64,000 nt of DNA, taken from contig NZ_CP036525.1 of NCBI RefSeq assembly GCF_007741535.1, forward strand, positions 8,246,001 to 8,310,000, given 5' to 3'. Below, one piece after another: positions 34,900 to 43,923 of the stretch (the stretch's first letter is position 1; each line of letters opens with the position of its first letter). The stretch is from Rubripirellula lacrimiformis (lineage in GTDB: Bacteria; Planctomycetota; Planctomycetia; Pirellulales; Pirellulaceae). The notes under the pieces were generated by a model. That model ran no database searches. It was not told where the DNA came from and saw nothing but the letters and a program-made list of their open reading frames with translations. The position numbers were made by a program, and so were the translations under genes.

Positions 34900-35120
34900 G
34901 CCGATGAAGTCTCCGGGGATTGATCGCGCGAAAGGTCACTCGAACACGGCGCCGCGCGGTCACTGATTGCCAACCGTTCACGCTTTAGATTAGCGCTTCG
35001 AGAGACGACCTGCAATCATACCCTGCCGAGATCAAGATGATTCAATAGAATTGATACGCTAGACACGTAGCCACCGCCTGCGGTGTGTCCGACCGATTCC
35101 TTTTCCAGAGAATCTTATCC
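34900..35120. promoter_or_regulatory. Divergent promoter region of the TelA-like and DUF6384-like genes
   Basis: 221 bp between head-to-head genes. It contains an AT-richer stretch (GATGATTCAATAGAATTGAT, 35036-35055) suitable for a promoter. Boxes not resolved. Confidence 0.35.
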
Positions 35121-35522
35121 ATGCCTTCGGCACAAGCATCCGCCCGGCAGACCACCGATTCATCGAATCTGCCCGGTCCGCTAGAGAACTTAACGCTGCA
35201 GGAAACCTTGCGCGTGATGGACGTGGCTCGCGAAATGCGTGATCGGCGGGAAACAGCCGAAGAGATGTTTCGACGTGATGACCTGCGTGCCAATTTGCGA
35301 GAAAAACTGATCCGCACCGCTCGCCTGTCCGGCGACAGTGTCACCGAAGCCGAAATCGACGCCGCCATCGGTCAGTACATGGATACGCTGCACACCTTCC
35401 AGGATCCCGCGCCCGGGATGAGCAAATTCATGGCCCATTGTTGGATATGGCGTCACCGTATCATGGCGGGCGCCGCGGTGGCGGCCGGCGTGGCGGGCAC
35501 CTTCTGGTTCCTGTGGGGGTAA
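35121..35522 (+). CDS. Tail-anchored DUF6384-like protein
   Basis: 133 aa from the ATG at 35121. The N-terminal two thirds are helical: LTLQETLRVMDVAREMRDRR, then LREKLIRTARLSGDSVTEAE and a short TFQDPAPG segment. The last 25 residues hold one membrane helix (GAAVAAGVAGTFWFLW) ending one residue before the stop, so it should be inserted by its C-terminus with the helical part in the cytosol. From memory the pattern (MDV...R.R, L.EKL, G..V, F..P..G) matches DUF6384, whose role is unknown. The next gene is a coiled-coil protein 118 bp downstream, probably in one operon. Confidence 0.55.
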   Translation: MPSAQASARQTTDSSNLPGPLENLTLQETLRVMDVAREMRDRRETAEEMFRRDDLRANLREKLIRTARLSGDSVTEAEIDAAIGQYMDTLHTFQDPAPGMSKFMAHCWIWRHRIMAGAAVAAGVAGTFWFLWG

Positions 35523-35640
35523 CCGAGCAACATCGCGCCCCGATCCACGCGTCCATGCCCAAGCGTCACGCGTCACACGCTTCGACCTGCTGAACCCGTC
35601 ACACCGCTTCTCCATCCCCTCGTCCAGGCAAAAACGTCCG

Positions 35641-37119
35641 ATGCCGATCTCCGGTCCCGTCGTCCACCAACAATTGATGGATGCCTACACCCAGACCCAG
35701 TCACGTCTGGAATCGATGCGCAACCAAGTCGGGAAGGTTGACCAACATCGTGAACAACTGGACGACCAACGCAGCGACGCCTTGGTGAAGTTGGCGGAAT
35801 ATTACCTGCCGGAACTGACTCCCGATGCGATTCGAGAAACTTGGGCCGAAGTTCGCCCGTCGATCGCGCAGGTGTTTCGCCGTCAGGAAAACAAGTGCCA
35901 GCAGCTCAATGACCAGATCACCCGTCTTGCCGGTCAACGACAGTTGGCGGATGCCGAACTGATCAAGATCAATCAAGAACTGGACGCATCGATCGATTCT
36001 CACGAACAGCTTTCCAAACAGGTCGAAGAACAACTGCGCCGTGACGAAACCTTTGTCAGACTTTCAGAACGCGCCGGGGCAGCCGAAGCGGCGTTAGAGC
36101 GTGCGGAAGCCAACCTGAACGAGATCGAACAGGACGCCGCCAAGAAACTTCCTGCCTACGAAAACAGTTCGCTATTCACCTATCTGCGTGATCGCCAATT
36201 CGGCACACCCCAGTATGCCTCGCGCGGGTTCACCCGGCGAATGGATCGCTGGGTCGCCAAGATGATCGACTTCCAAACCGCAAAACAGGGATACGATTTC
36301 CTGCGGAAGACGCCCGAACAGATGCGTCGGATCATCGCCGATGACCGAAATGCGCTGGATACCGTGATGGGCGAACTGGAACGACATCGCGACCAAGTTG
36401 CCACCAATCTTGGGCTGCCGGCTAGCATCGAACGTTCCCAATCGATCGCGCTGACCCGTGACCAGCATCTGAACCGATTCAACGAATTGATGGCCGACAC
36501 GAATCAGGCCGAACGCGAATTGACCACCGCCGCGGACAGCCAGGGCCCGTTTTACCACGAAGCCATCGGGTTGTTCCGCGACATGCTGAAACACATCGAT
36601 TCGGGCGACCTGCGACGCCGCGCCCAAGACACGATCGATCTTAGCGACGATCAAATTGTTGCCCAACTGATGGACGTCGAAGCCAAAATTGGTTCACTGT
36701 CCGAAGCGACTCAGCGGCATCATACGCAGACCAACCAAATGCAATCGTTCCTGGAAGACATGGGTCGGCTGATCCAACAGTTCCGATCGGCGGGCTTCGA
36801 TTCGTCACGTTCCCAGTTCGTCGGCACACTGGACATTTCATCCGAACTGAACCGGGCGATCGATGCGGGGGACGCTGAAATGTTATGGAACGCCATCCGT
36901 TCGGCTCAACGATGGGGACCGACCGTCATGGAACAGGTCACTGCCGTCGCGGCGCACCCGATGACACAAGTCCTGATCAACGCGATGGCTCACGCGGCCG
37001 GCGGTGCACTGCAAGAACACGCCCGGCGGGCAGGCCAACGACGTGGCCGAAAAAATCGCCAATGGAGCAGTTCGTGGGACAGTTCATGGGGCAGCAGCAA
37101 CCGGCGATCGCCCTGGTAA
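35641..37119 (+). CDS. Large coiled-coil protein
   Basis: 492 aa, no signal peptide or membrane helix. Long helices with heptad-like spacing occupy about residues 5-165 (RLESMRNQVGKVDQHREQLD, EELDKQV-type segments) and 220-400, separated by an Arg/Tyr-rich hinge (TYLRDRQFGTPQYASRGFTR). The end is basic (RRAGQRRGRKNRQ), then a Trp/Ser-rich tail (SSSWDSSWGSS). The coil character resembles the N-terminal half of the FtsK-like ATPase, suggesting direct contact (inference). The stop codon lies within the first bases of the 223-bp repeat array. Confidence 0.6.
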   Translation: MPISGPVVHQQLMDAYTQTQSRLESMRNQVGKVDQHREQLDDQRSDALVKLAEYYLPELTPDAIRETWAEVRPSIAQVFRRQENKCQQLNDQITRLAGQRQLADAELIKINQELDASIDSHEQLSKQVEEQLRRDETFVRLSERAGAAEAALERAEANLNEIEQDAAKKLPAYENSSLFTYLRDRQFGTPQYASRGFTRRMDRWVAKMIDFQTAKQGYDFLRKTPEQMRRIIADDRNALDTVMGELERHRDQVATNLGLPASIERSQSIALTRDQHLNRFNELMADTNQAERELTTAADSQGPFYHEAIGLFRDMLKHIDSGDLRRRAQDTIDLSDDQIVAQLMDVEAKIGSLSEATQRHHTQTNQMQSFLEDMGRLIQQFRSAGFDSSRSQFVGTLDISSELNRAIDAGDAEMLWNAIRSAQRWGPTVMEQVTAVAAHPMTQVLINAMAHAAGGALQEHARRAGQRRGRKNRQWSSSWDSSWGSSNRRSPW

Positions 37120-39121
37120 AGCACGCGGCAAGCACTCAGCCGCTTCGTTCGCAGCACCGCCGGTTAGCGAAAGCCAGCCTCGCGGACCCAACGATCAAAC
37201 CAAAGTCACGCACCAAGCCACTAGACAGGATCGATTGGAAAGAAACGCGTCGAAGCATTGCGTAGCGGAAGTCGTCAAGACTTTCGGTGGCCCCACGTCC
37301 TAAGCCGAAACTCTTGGCGAGTTGCGCTACGAAAAACGGTAAAGCACGCGGCAAGCACTCAGCCGCTTCGTTCGCAGCACCGCCGGTTAGCGAAAGCCAG
37401 CCTCGCGGACCCAACGATCAAACCAAAGTCACGCACCAAGCCACTAGACAGGATCGATTGGAAAGAAACGCGTCGAAGCATTCCGTAGCGGAAGTCGTCA
37501 AGACTTTCGGTGGCCCCACGTCCTAAGCCGAAACTCTTGGCGAGTTCCGCTACGAAAAACGGTAAAACACGCGGCAAGCACTCAGCCGCTTCGTTCGCAG
37601 CACCGCCGGTTAGCGAAAGCCAGCCTCGCGGACCCAACGATCAAACCAAAGTCACGCACCAAGCAACTAGACAGGATCGATTGGAAAGAAACGCGTCGAA
37701 GCATTGCGTAGCGGAAGTCGTCAAGACTTTCGGTGGCCCCACGTCCTAAGCCGAAACTCTTGGCGAGTTCCGCTACGAAAAACGGTAAAACACGTGGCAA
37801 GCACTCAGTCGCTTCGTTCGCAGTACCGCCTGTTGGCGGATGCCAGCCTCGCGGACCCAACGATCAAACCAAAGTCTCGCACCAAACAGGTAGACAGGAT
37901 TGATTGGGAAGAAACGCGTCGAAGCATTCCGTAGCGGAAGTCGTCAAGACTTTCGGTGGCCCCACGTCCTAAGCCGAAACTCTTGGCGAGTTGCGCTACG
38001 AAGAACGGTAAAACACGCGGCAAGCACTCAGTCGCTTCGTTCGCAGCACCGCCGGTTAGCGAAAGCCAGCCTCGCGGACCCAACGATCAAACCAAAGTCA
38101 CGCACCAAGCCACTAGACAGGATCGATTGGAAAGAAACGCGTCGAAGCATTGCGTAGCGGAAGTCGTCAAGACTTTCGGTAATCCCACGTCCTAGGCCGA
38201 AACTCTTGACGAGTTCCGCTACGAAAAATGGTAAAACACGTGGCAAGCACTCAGCCGCTTCGTTCGCAGTACCGCCTGTTGGCGGATGCCAGCCTCGCGG
38301 ACCCAACGATCAAACCAAAGTCACGCACCAAGCAACTAGACAGGATTGATTGGGAAGAAAAGCGTCGAAGCATTCCGTAGCGGAAGTCGTCAAGACTTTC
38401 GGTGGCCCCACGTCCTAAGCCGAAACTCTTGGCGAGTTGCGCTACGAAAAACGGTAAAACACGCGGCAAGCACTCAGTCGCTTCGTTCGCAGCACCGCCT
38501 GTTAGTGAAAGCCAGCCTCGCGGAGCCAACGATCAAACCAAAGTCACGCACCAAGCCACTAGACAGGATCGATTGGAAAGAAACGCGTCGAAGCATTTCG
38601 TAGCGGAAGTCGTCAAGACTTTCGGTGATCCGACGTCCTAAGCCGAAACTCTTGGCGAGTTCCGCTACGAAAAACGGTAAAACACGTGGCAAGCACTCAG
38701 TCGCTTCGTTCGCAGTACCGCCTGTTGGCGGATGCCAGCCTCGCGGACCCAACGATCAAACCAAAGTCACGCACCAAGCCACTAGACAGGATCGATTGGA
38801 AAGAAACGCGTCGAAGCATTCCGTAGCGGAAGTCGTCAAGACTTTCGGTGGCCCCACGTCCTAAGCCGAAACTCTTGGCGAGTTCCGCTACGAAAAACGG
38901 TAAAACACGTGGCAAGCACTCAGTCGCTTCGTTCGCAGTACTGCCTGTTAGTGAAAGCCAGCCTCGCGGACCCAACGATCAAACCAAAGTCACGCACCAA
39001 ACAGGTAGACAGGATTGATTGGGAAGAAAAGCGTCGAAGCATTGCGTTGCGGAAGTCGTCAAGACTTTCGGTAACCCCACGTCCTAAGCCGAAACTCTTG
39101 GCGAGTTCCGCTACGAAAAAC
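37115..39121. repeat. Nine-copy 223-bp tandem repeat array
   Basis: The unit start GGTAAA[AG]CACG recurs at 37115, 37338, 37561, 37784, 38007, 38230, 38453, 38676 and 38899, and the flank resumes at 39122: nine units, every period exactly 223 bp. Units differ by substitutions only. Two versions of the first 70 bp alternate: type A (GCACCGCCGGTTAGCGAAAG) and type B (GTACCGCCTGTTGGCGGATG); order A A A B A B A B and a hybrid last unit. Each unit ends in an imperfect palindrome whose arms carry GGAAGTCGTCAAGACTTTCG and CGAAACTCTTGGCGAGTT, about 17 bp apart. 223 is not a multiple of three, so the repeated short open frames cannot be a repeat protein. The array begins at the stop of one gene and ends four bases before the stop of the convergent MFS gene. 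Confidence 0.96.
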
Positions 39122-39125
39122 GGCC

Positions 39126-40547
39126 CTAAACGGCTGATCCACCTGCTTTGACATGCTGTTTTCGTTCCGGTGGGGTCGCGAACCATGCACACGCGGATGC
39201 CACGAAAAGGGTCCCGCCAAAGGCCAACAGCGCGGGCTGAAAGCTGCCCAAGCGGTCATGCGACAGCCCCATCAGCAGCGGGCCGCATCCGCTGCCGGCC
39301 ACGGTCATGCACCAAACCGAGCCCCGGATCGTGCCCAGGTGTTCGCGGCCAAAGTAACGCACCCAAACCGCGGAACCGACCGCCAACAGCATCCCCTGGC
39401 CACCACCAAACAGAAATGCAAACCCATGGGACAGCCATTCGGTTTCTCCACCGACCAACATCACGATCCCCGCCAGCAATAGCGTCACACCGATCCCCAG
39501 CAAGCGGTTCAGCGCCACAAAATCCGCCAACACCCCGCCGACCAATTGCCCCACCAACATCGCTAGTCCCAGCGTCTTGAACATGTCGCTGGCAACATTG
39601 CTGCCCAGTCCGCGCTGCTGACAAATCGTGTACAGGTAGAACACCACCCCGGTACCGATCATCGCCCAGGAAACATTCGTCACCGCCAAGATGAAATACG
39701 ATCGCGTCCGCAGCGCCTCGGCCATCGTCCACGACGGTTCATCGACGGTCGTGGTTGCCACCACCGAATGATTGCCCGTCTTGGCAATATCTTTCGCTAC
39801 CACGTCCGAATCAGGCGAAGCCCCATCGACGCGTTGACCAAGATCTTCCGGCCGCTCGCGGAACAGCAACACCACCATCGGCACGATGACGACAGTCACT
39901 GCGATCGCAATCCATCGATAAGTCGCCTGCCAACCGATCTCTGCGATCGAATCGTTGACCATCTCTGGCACCCACGCGAAGGCGACCGAAGTGCCAATGC
40001 TGATCACCGCTGAAACTCGCCCGATGCGGCTTCGAAACCACATCGCGGTCGTGTTGTTCCCCAACAGCGACAGCGTTCCTTGGCCCAGAAACCGCAACAG
40101 AAAAAACGCAGCCAACAGACCATACCAACCGCTAATCGTCGATGCGAACCAACAGGTGCACCCGAGAGCTAATGCGGCAACGAACGAGGTCGAACGCAAC
40201 CCAAATCGATCCGCCAGTGGTCCTACCAACAACAGCGGGATGGCTGCTAAAAGAGTTCCCAACATGTACGCAAACGACAACTCGCTTTCAGACAACACAA
40301 GCGATTGGCGGATTGCGGGCAAAAACGCACTGAACGCAAACGTCTGGCCAGGGCTGGTTGCGATCAACAACAGCATGGCGACGGGGATCATCACGTACCC
40401 ATAGAAGAAGGGCAGCCGCAAAGCCAGTCCATCCGAAAGCCAGTTTGCCGGTCGCCGCCGATTCCACAGCACACCCGTGACGGTGGTCGGGTTCCGACCA
40501 TCATCCGAATCTGCGGCCGCCTGATCGATCACCGATTCGTCCACCAA
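39126..40547 (-). CDS. MFS transporter
   Basis: 473 aa with a TTG start overlapping the end of the upstream small gene by 19 bp. Twelve hydrophobic segments are readable, beginning with FFYGYVMIPVAMLLLIATS. The loop after helix 2-3 has PLADRFGLRST, close to the MFS motif GxLaDrxGrr. A cytoplasmic loop of about 45 residues lies between the two halves (about 215-265). Resembles the OFA/monocarboxylate-type MFS carriers. Substrate unknown. Its coupling to the small membrane protein suggests they are made together. Confidence 0.85.
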   Translation of the reverse strand: MVDESVIDQAAADSDDGRNPTTVTGVLWNRRRPANWLSDGLALRLPFFYGYVMIPVAMLLLIATSPGQTFAFSAFLPAIRQSLVLSESELSFAYMLGTLLAAIPLLLVGPLADRFGLRSTSFVAALALGCTCWFASTISGWYGLLAAFFLLRFLGQGTLSLLGNNTTAMWFRSRIGRVSAVISIGTSVAFAWVPEMVNDSIAEIGWQATYRWIAIAVTVVIVPMVVLLFRERPEDLGQRVDGASPDSDVVAKDIAKTGNHSVVATTTVDEPSWTMAEALRTRSYFILAVTNVSWAMIGTGVVFYLYTICQQRGLGSNVASDMFKTLGLAMLVGQLVGGVLADFVALNRLLGIGVTLLLAGIVMLVGGETEWLSHGFAFLFGGGQGMLLAVGSAVWVRYFGREHLGTIRGSVWCMTVAGSGCGPLLMGLSHDRLGSFQPALLAFGGTLFVASACAWFATPPERKQHVKAGGSAV

Positions 40548-40801
40548 CGCTTGACCGCCATGCAGGTGGACAACGTGCCGGCTAGCAGCAGTGGTGACGT
40601 GAACGTAAACATGACGAAGATGATGTGGGGCAATCGCCCCACGTCACCGCCTGAACGACGAGTAAATTCGTTCTGGATCGCTGGCACGCGGGCAGCGTAC
40701 AGCAACCCTGCCGCCATCACGGCGAATACGATCGTCATCAACAGCATGAATCCGATGCTGATCTGTGGCGGCCGGCGTTTCGGGGGTGCAGCGTTGTTCA
40801 T
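40529..40801 (-). CDS. Small two-helix membrane protein upstream of the MFS gene
   Basis: 90 aa. Two hydrophobic segments (about 15-40, SIGFMLLMTIVFAVMAAGLLY; about 58-80, IIFVMFTFTSPLLLAGTL) with a Pro/Arg-rich N-terminus. I do not recognise the family. The reading frame overlaps the MFS start by 19 bp, so translational coupling is likely. A subunit or biogenesis helper for the transporter is possible. Confidence 0.6.
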   Translation of the reverse strand: MNNAAPPKRRPPQISIGFMLLMTIVFAVMAAGLLYAARVPAIQNEFTRRSGGDVGRLPHIIFVMFTFTSPLLLAGTLSTCMAVKRWWTNR

Positions 40802-41149
40802 TCACCAAAGGGATGGTTGATCAGCGTTCGGGGTTCATCAGGGTGATTCGTATGACACGATTGTAGTGTCCGGGCGGCCCAAGTCGATCCATCGGGATCC
40901 GAGGCCCCCCCAAGGCGTCGGCCCAGGCAATCAGGTCCCGCAGCGGATCCCGACGACGGTTTGCCGATTGAGTGAGCCGCGACGCGTGAGCGGCCGGGAA
41001 TTCCCCCCAAAGCCCGTGGTCTCACGGCCCGTAGTCTCACGGCCCGTAGTCTCACGGCCAGCGGTCTCACGGCCCGTGGTCTCACGGCCAGCGGCTTACC
41101 ATTCCCGTTGCCAGTTCGACGAAATCAACAGACCGACGACGGGGCGCGA
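40802..41149. other. Intergenic region with a 15-bp palindromic microsatellite
   Basis: 348 bp without a gene. It holds the 5' region of the small membrane protein gene and the 3' region of trmL, and the 15-bp repeat at 41013-41100. Open frames across it are low-complexity Arg/Pro/Val repeats generated by the microsatellite. Confidence 0.6.
41013..41100. repeat. 15-bp tandem repeat, each unit a hairpin
   Basis: About 5.8 copies of CCCGTGGTCTCACGG (variants CCCGTAGTCTCACGG and CCAGCGGTCTCACGG) starting at 41013, 41028, 41043, 41058, 41073 and 41088. Each unit contains CCGTG and CACGG arms around GTCT. Confidence 0.85.
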
Positions 41150-41644
41150 TCACTGGTCTAGCGATCGAACTTGTCGCTGGTGTTCGTACATCACGACCCC
41201 CACGGTCGTGGCCAGGTTCAGACTGCGGACGTGACCGGACGTTGGCAGCCGCAGCGATCGCGGATCGGCGGGATCCAAAATCGATTCGGGCAGCCCCGAG
41301 GTTTCTCGGCCGAAAACGAACACGTCATCAGGCCGCAGTTCGACGTCCCAGACGTTGCGAGTGGCGAAACGCGACAGAAAAAAGAACCGCCGTGGTTCCA
41401 ACTGTCGCACCAGATCGTCCCAGTTGTCCGCGTCGCCCAGTTCCAGATGCTGCCAATAGTCTAGCCCGGCTCGTTTCAGCCGTTTGTCATCGATTTGGAA
41501 CCCGGCTGGACGAACTATCCACAATTTGGCCCCCACGGCGACGCAGGTCCGTCCAATGTTTCCAGTGTTCTGTGGAATTTCGGGCTGATACAGAACGACG
41601 TGCGCGGTGGGCGACATTGCAGTGGGGGTATCCGTTGGATTCAT
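41150..41644 (-). CDS. trmL: tRNA (cytidine/uridine-34 2'-O)-methyltransferase TrmL
   Basis: 164 aa SPOUT methyltransferase. After a short variable start comes the TrmL opening VVLYQPEIPQNTGNIGRTC, then LDYWQHLEL, FVFGRETSGLPESIL (motif 2) and LRLPTSGHVRSLNLATTVGVVMYEHQRQ (motif 3, with the knot-forming SLNLATT). It methylates the 2'-OH of the wobble base in tRNA-Leu isoacceptors in E. coli. A second ATG nine codons in is an alternative start. With the Dnmt2-like gene it is the second likely tRNA methylase in the window. Confidence 0.93.
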   Translation of the reverse strand: MNPTDTPTAMSPTAHVVLYQPEIPQNTGNIGRTCVAVGAKLWIVRPAGFQIDDKRLKRAGLDYWQHLELGDADNWDDLVRQLEPRRFFFLSRFATRNVWDVELRPDDVFVFGRETSGLPESILDPADPRSLRLPTSGHVRSLNLATTVGVVMYEHQRQVRSLDQ

Positions 41645-41828
41645 AGAAACCGGGTTGGGCGTAGGCCACGGTGCGAAGGGATGGTGGCGGCCGAAAAGCT
41701 TGGGTTAACCCAGCGGTCGCCGCACCGCACCTACAATAGCAAATCCGATGTCTGTTATTATCACCTTCGGCCCGCTTTCGCATGTCGCCGAAAGCCTGTT
41801 TCCCAACAATCTGCTTTTCTCGTCTTCC

Positions 41829-42524
41829 ATGCCGATCCAAGTCACCTGCCCGAAGTGTTTGAAGCGGTTTCAAGTCAGTGAGAAATTCGCTGGCAAAACC
41901 GGCCCCTGCCCGAGCTGCAAGAACCAGATTCGCGTTCCGGACGAATCCGAGGAAGTCGTCATTCACGCCCCCGACGACGGGGCACCGAAAGATCGCACCG
42001 GGCAAAGCGTTCTGAAGCCGCTGAAACGGACCGAGACGGACGTGACGCGAAAGGGATTGCTGATCACCGGCGGCGCTGTGCTGGCCGCGATCGGTGTGGC
42101 GATCGGGCTGCGTTTCACCGGCGGCGTCCCCATGGTGATGAACATCATTGGCGCGTTGGCGATCGCCCCACCGTTGGTGTGGGCCGGATACACCTTTGTG
42201 CGTGATTCGGAACTGGCTCCCTACGTCGCATCCGAACTGCGGAATCGTGTTTTGATTTGTTCGGTGTTGTTGGCGGCCATGTGGCTGCTGTATGCGTTCT
42301 TGCCGTCCTACATGCTGGACTTGGAATCGCCATCCGAAATGTCGTTCATGTGGTTCGGGATTATCTTTTCAGTGATGTTGGTTGTCGGCGCGTTCGTGTC
42401 GGTCGGCACGTTCGAGCTGGAATTCACCAGCGGGCTGGCGCATGCCGGGCTGTATCTGATCGCCACCCTCTTGTTAGCTCTGCTAAGCGGTACAACGCTA
42501 GCCACCGGAACTCCGGTTCCCTAA
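41829..42524 (+). CDS. Zinc-ribbon membrane protein
   Basis: 231 aa from the ATG at 41829. The N-terminus is a zinc ribbon (CPKCLKRF, then CPSCKNQI) of the MJ0042/thiol type common in planctomycetes, followed by a charged linker (about 45-80) and five or six hydrophobic segments to the C-terminus. Probably a membrane protein with a cytosolic zinc finger. Function unknown. The next gene (HD phosphohydrolase) starts 46 bp later. Confidence 0.7.
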   Translation: MPIQVTCPKCLKRFQVSEKFAGKTGPCPSCKNQIRVPDESEEVVIHAPDDGAPKDRTGQSVLKPLKRTETDVTRKGLLITGGAVLAAIGVAIGLRFTGGVPMVMNIIGALAIAPPLVWAGYTFVRDSELAPYVASELRNRVLICSVLLAAMWLLYAFLPSYMLDLESPSEMSFMWFGIIFSVMLVVGAFVSVGTFELEFTSGLAHAGLYLIATLLLALLSGTTLATGTPVP

Positions 42525-42570
42525 CCGACGTAACGTTCTCGTACCGTCCGTTTCAGGGTGAACGCAAAGC

Positions 42571-43923
42571 ATGCTGCCAGAATTAAATTCGTTGTACCAA
42601 ACCGGATCGTTGATCCGAATTCCTCCCGCCCAAGATGTGCCGATATCGCCCCGCATCCGCCGGCTGATTGACACCGCACCGATGCGGCGGTTGGCGTCGA
42701 TCAGCCAGCTGGGGATGGTATCGCTGGTGTACCCCGGCGCTACCCATTCGCGCTTGGAACATTCCTTAGGCGTGTACGACAACGCGATCCGAGTCCTGGG
42801 ACGATTCGCCCACGACGATGCGTTCACGTCGATCGTCGATCCGAAGATGGCCGAGGCGTTTGTGCTGTCGGCACTGCTGCACGATGTCGGCCACTGGCCC
42901 TTTTGCCACCCCATCGAAGACATGCGGATCCAAGGCCTAGCTGAACACGAACAGCGGATTGGCGACTGGATTCGTCAATCCGAATTGGCAGAATGCATCG
43001 ACCAGGATTGGTCCTGTGATACCGATGATCTAATCGGCCTGCTATGCCCACCGAAGCCATCAAGCGACCAAGCGACATCCGCCGGACAACACTTTCTAGC
43101 CACTTGTTTAAGCGGACCGATCGATGTCGACAAATTGGATTATCTGCAGCGGGATAGTCTGCATGCGGGTGTCCCCTACGGCCGCAATTTTGACGCTGGA
43201 CGATTGATTTCGTCGCTTTGCGTCCATCCCGAAACCGGTTCGCTGGCGATCGGCGATAAGGGACGCACGGCAGCCGAAATGATGGTCTTTTCGCGGTACA
43301 TCATGTTCAGCGAAGTGTATTGGCATCACAGTGTCCGGGCCGCCACGGCGATGCTGCAGCGATGCGTGTTCCTGCTGCAACACCGACTGGATTTGGAATC
43401 TACTTTGCGGATGACCGACGATGACTGGATCGCCAACCTACGCCGAGCAGCCGAAGGAAGCGTCGCGGAACCCTTGGCCCAAGGGTTGTTCGGACCGCGC
43501 CGACTGCTTTACAAACGGGCCGCCGAATTCAACGCCATCGATGGCGATCAAGTGCACGATCGGCTGGCCCGAAAACCTTACTGGTGGTTGGTCGCGTTGG
43601 CCGAACGACTAGCCGAACAGCTATCGCGACGCACCGGTCTGGTCATTCACCCGGTCGATGTATTGATCGACGCACCGCCCGCCAAGCTAGAAGTCGACAT
43701 CAACATCGACGTCGTCGGACGGGACGCGGTGGTACGTACCCTGGGCGACGTGTCCCCCGTTACATCGGCGCTTGCCCAGCGACAGTTCGACAACCACGTC
43801 AAACGCGTTCGTGTCTTCCTTAGGAACGACCTACGCGATCGCACCTGCGAAAAACTAAGCGTTGGCGATCTGACCTACGTGATGATGGAAACGATCCAGA
43901 ACCTTGAATCGGAATTGATATGA
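42571..43923 (+). CDS. HD-domain phosphohydrolase (dGTPase/SAMHD1-like)
   Basis: 450 aa. Metal ligands follow the HD pattern: HSRLEHS (His59, His64), HD at 104-105 in LLHDVGHWPFCHP, and PIDVDKLDYLQRDS supplying the distal Asp. This matches the COG1078 group, related to dNTP triphosphohydrolases and SAMHD1. Likely a cytosolic (d)NTP or nucleotide phosphohydrolase; the substrate is not determinable. Its stop overlaps the nagB start (ATGA), so the two are translationally coupled. Confidence 0.85.
   Translation: MLPELNSLYQTGSLIRIPPAQDVPISPRIRRLIDTAPMRRLASISQLGMVSLVYPGATHSRLEHSLGVYDNAIRVLGRFAHDDAFTSIVDPKMAEAFVLSALLHDVGHWPFCHPIEDMRIQGLAEHEQRIGDWIRQSELAECIDQDWSCDTDDLIGLLCPPKPSSDQATSAGQHFLATCLSGPIDVDKLDYLQRDSLHAGVPYGRNFDAGRLISSLCVHPETGSLAIGDKGRTAAEMMVFSRYIMFSEVYWHHSVRAATAMLQRCVFLLQHRLDLESTLRMTDDDWIANLRRAAEGSVAEPLAQGLFGPRRLLYKRAAEFNAIDGDQVHDRLARKPYWWLVALAERLAEQLSRRTGLVIHPVDVLIDAPPAKLEVDINIDVVGRDAVVRTLGDVSPVTSALAQRQFDNHVKRVRVFLRNDLRDRTCEKLSVGDLTYVMMETIQNLESELI

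Noticed and set aside
37115-39121. CRISPR array or repeat-protein gene
   Set aside because: Repeats are 223 bp with no unique spacers and no cas genes. The period is not a multiple of three, so the recurring 79-92-codon open frames fall in shifting frames and cannot form one protein.
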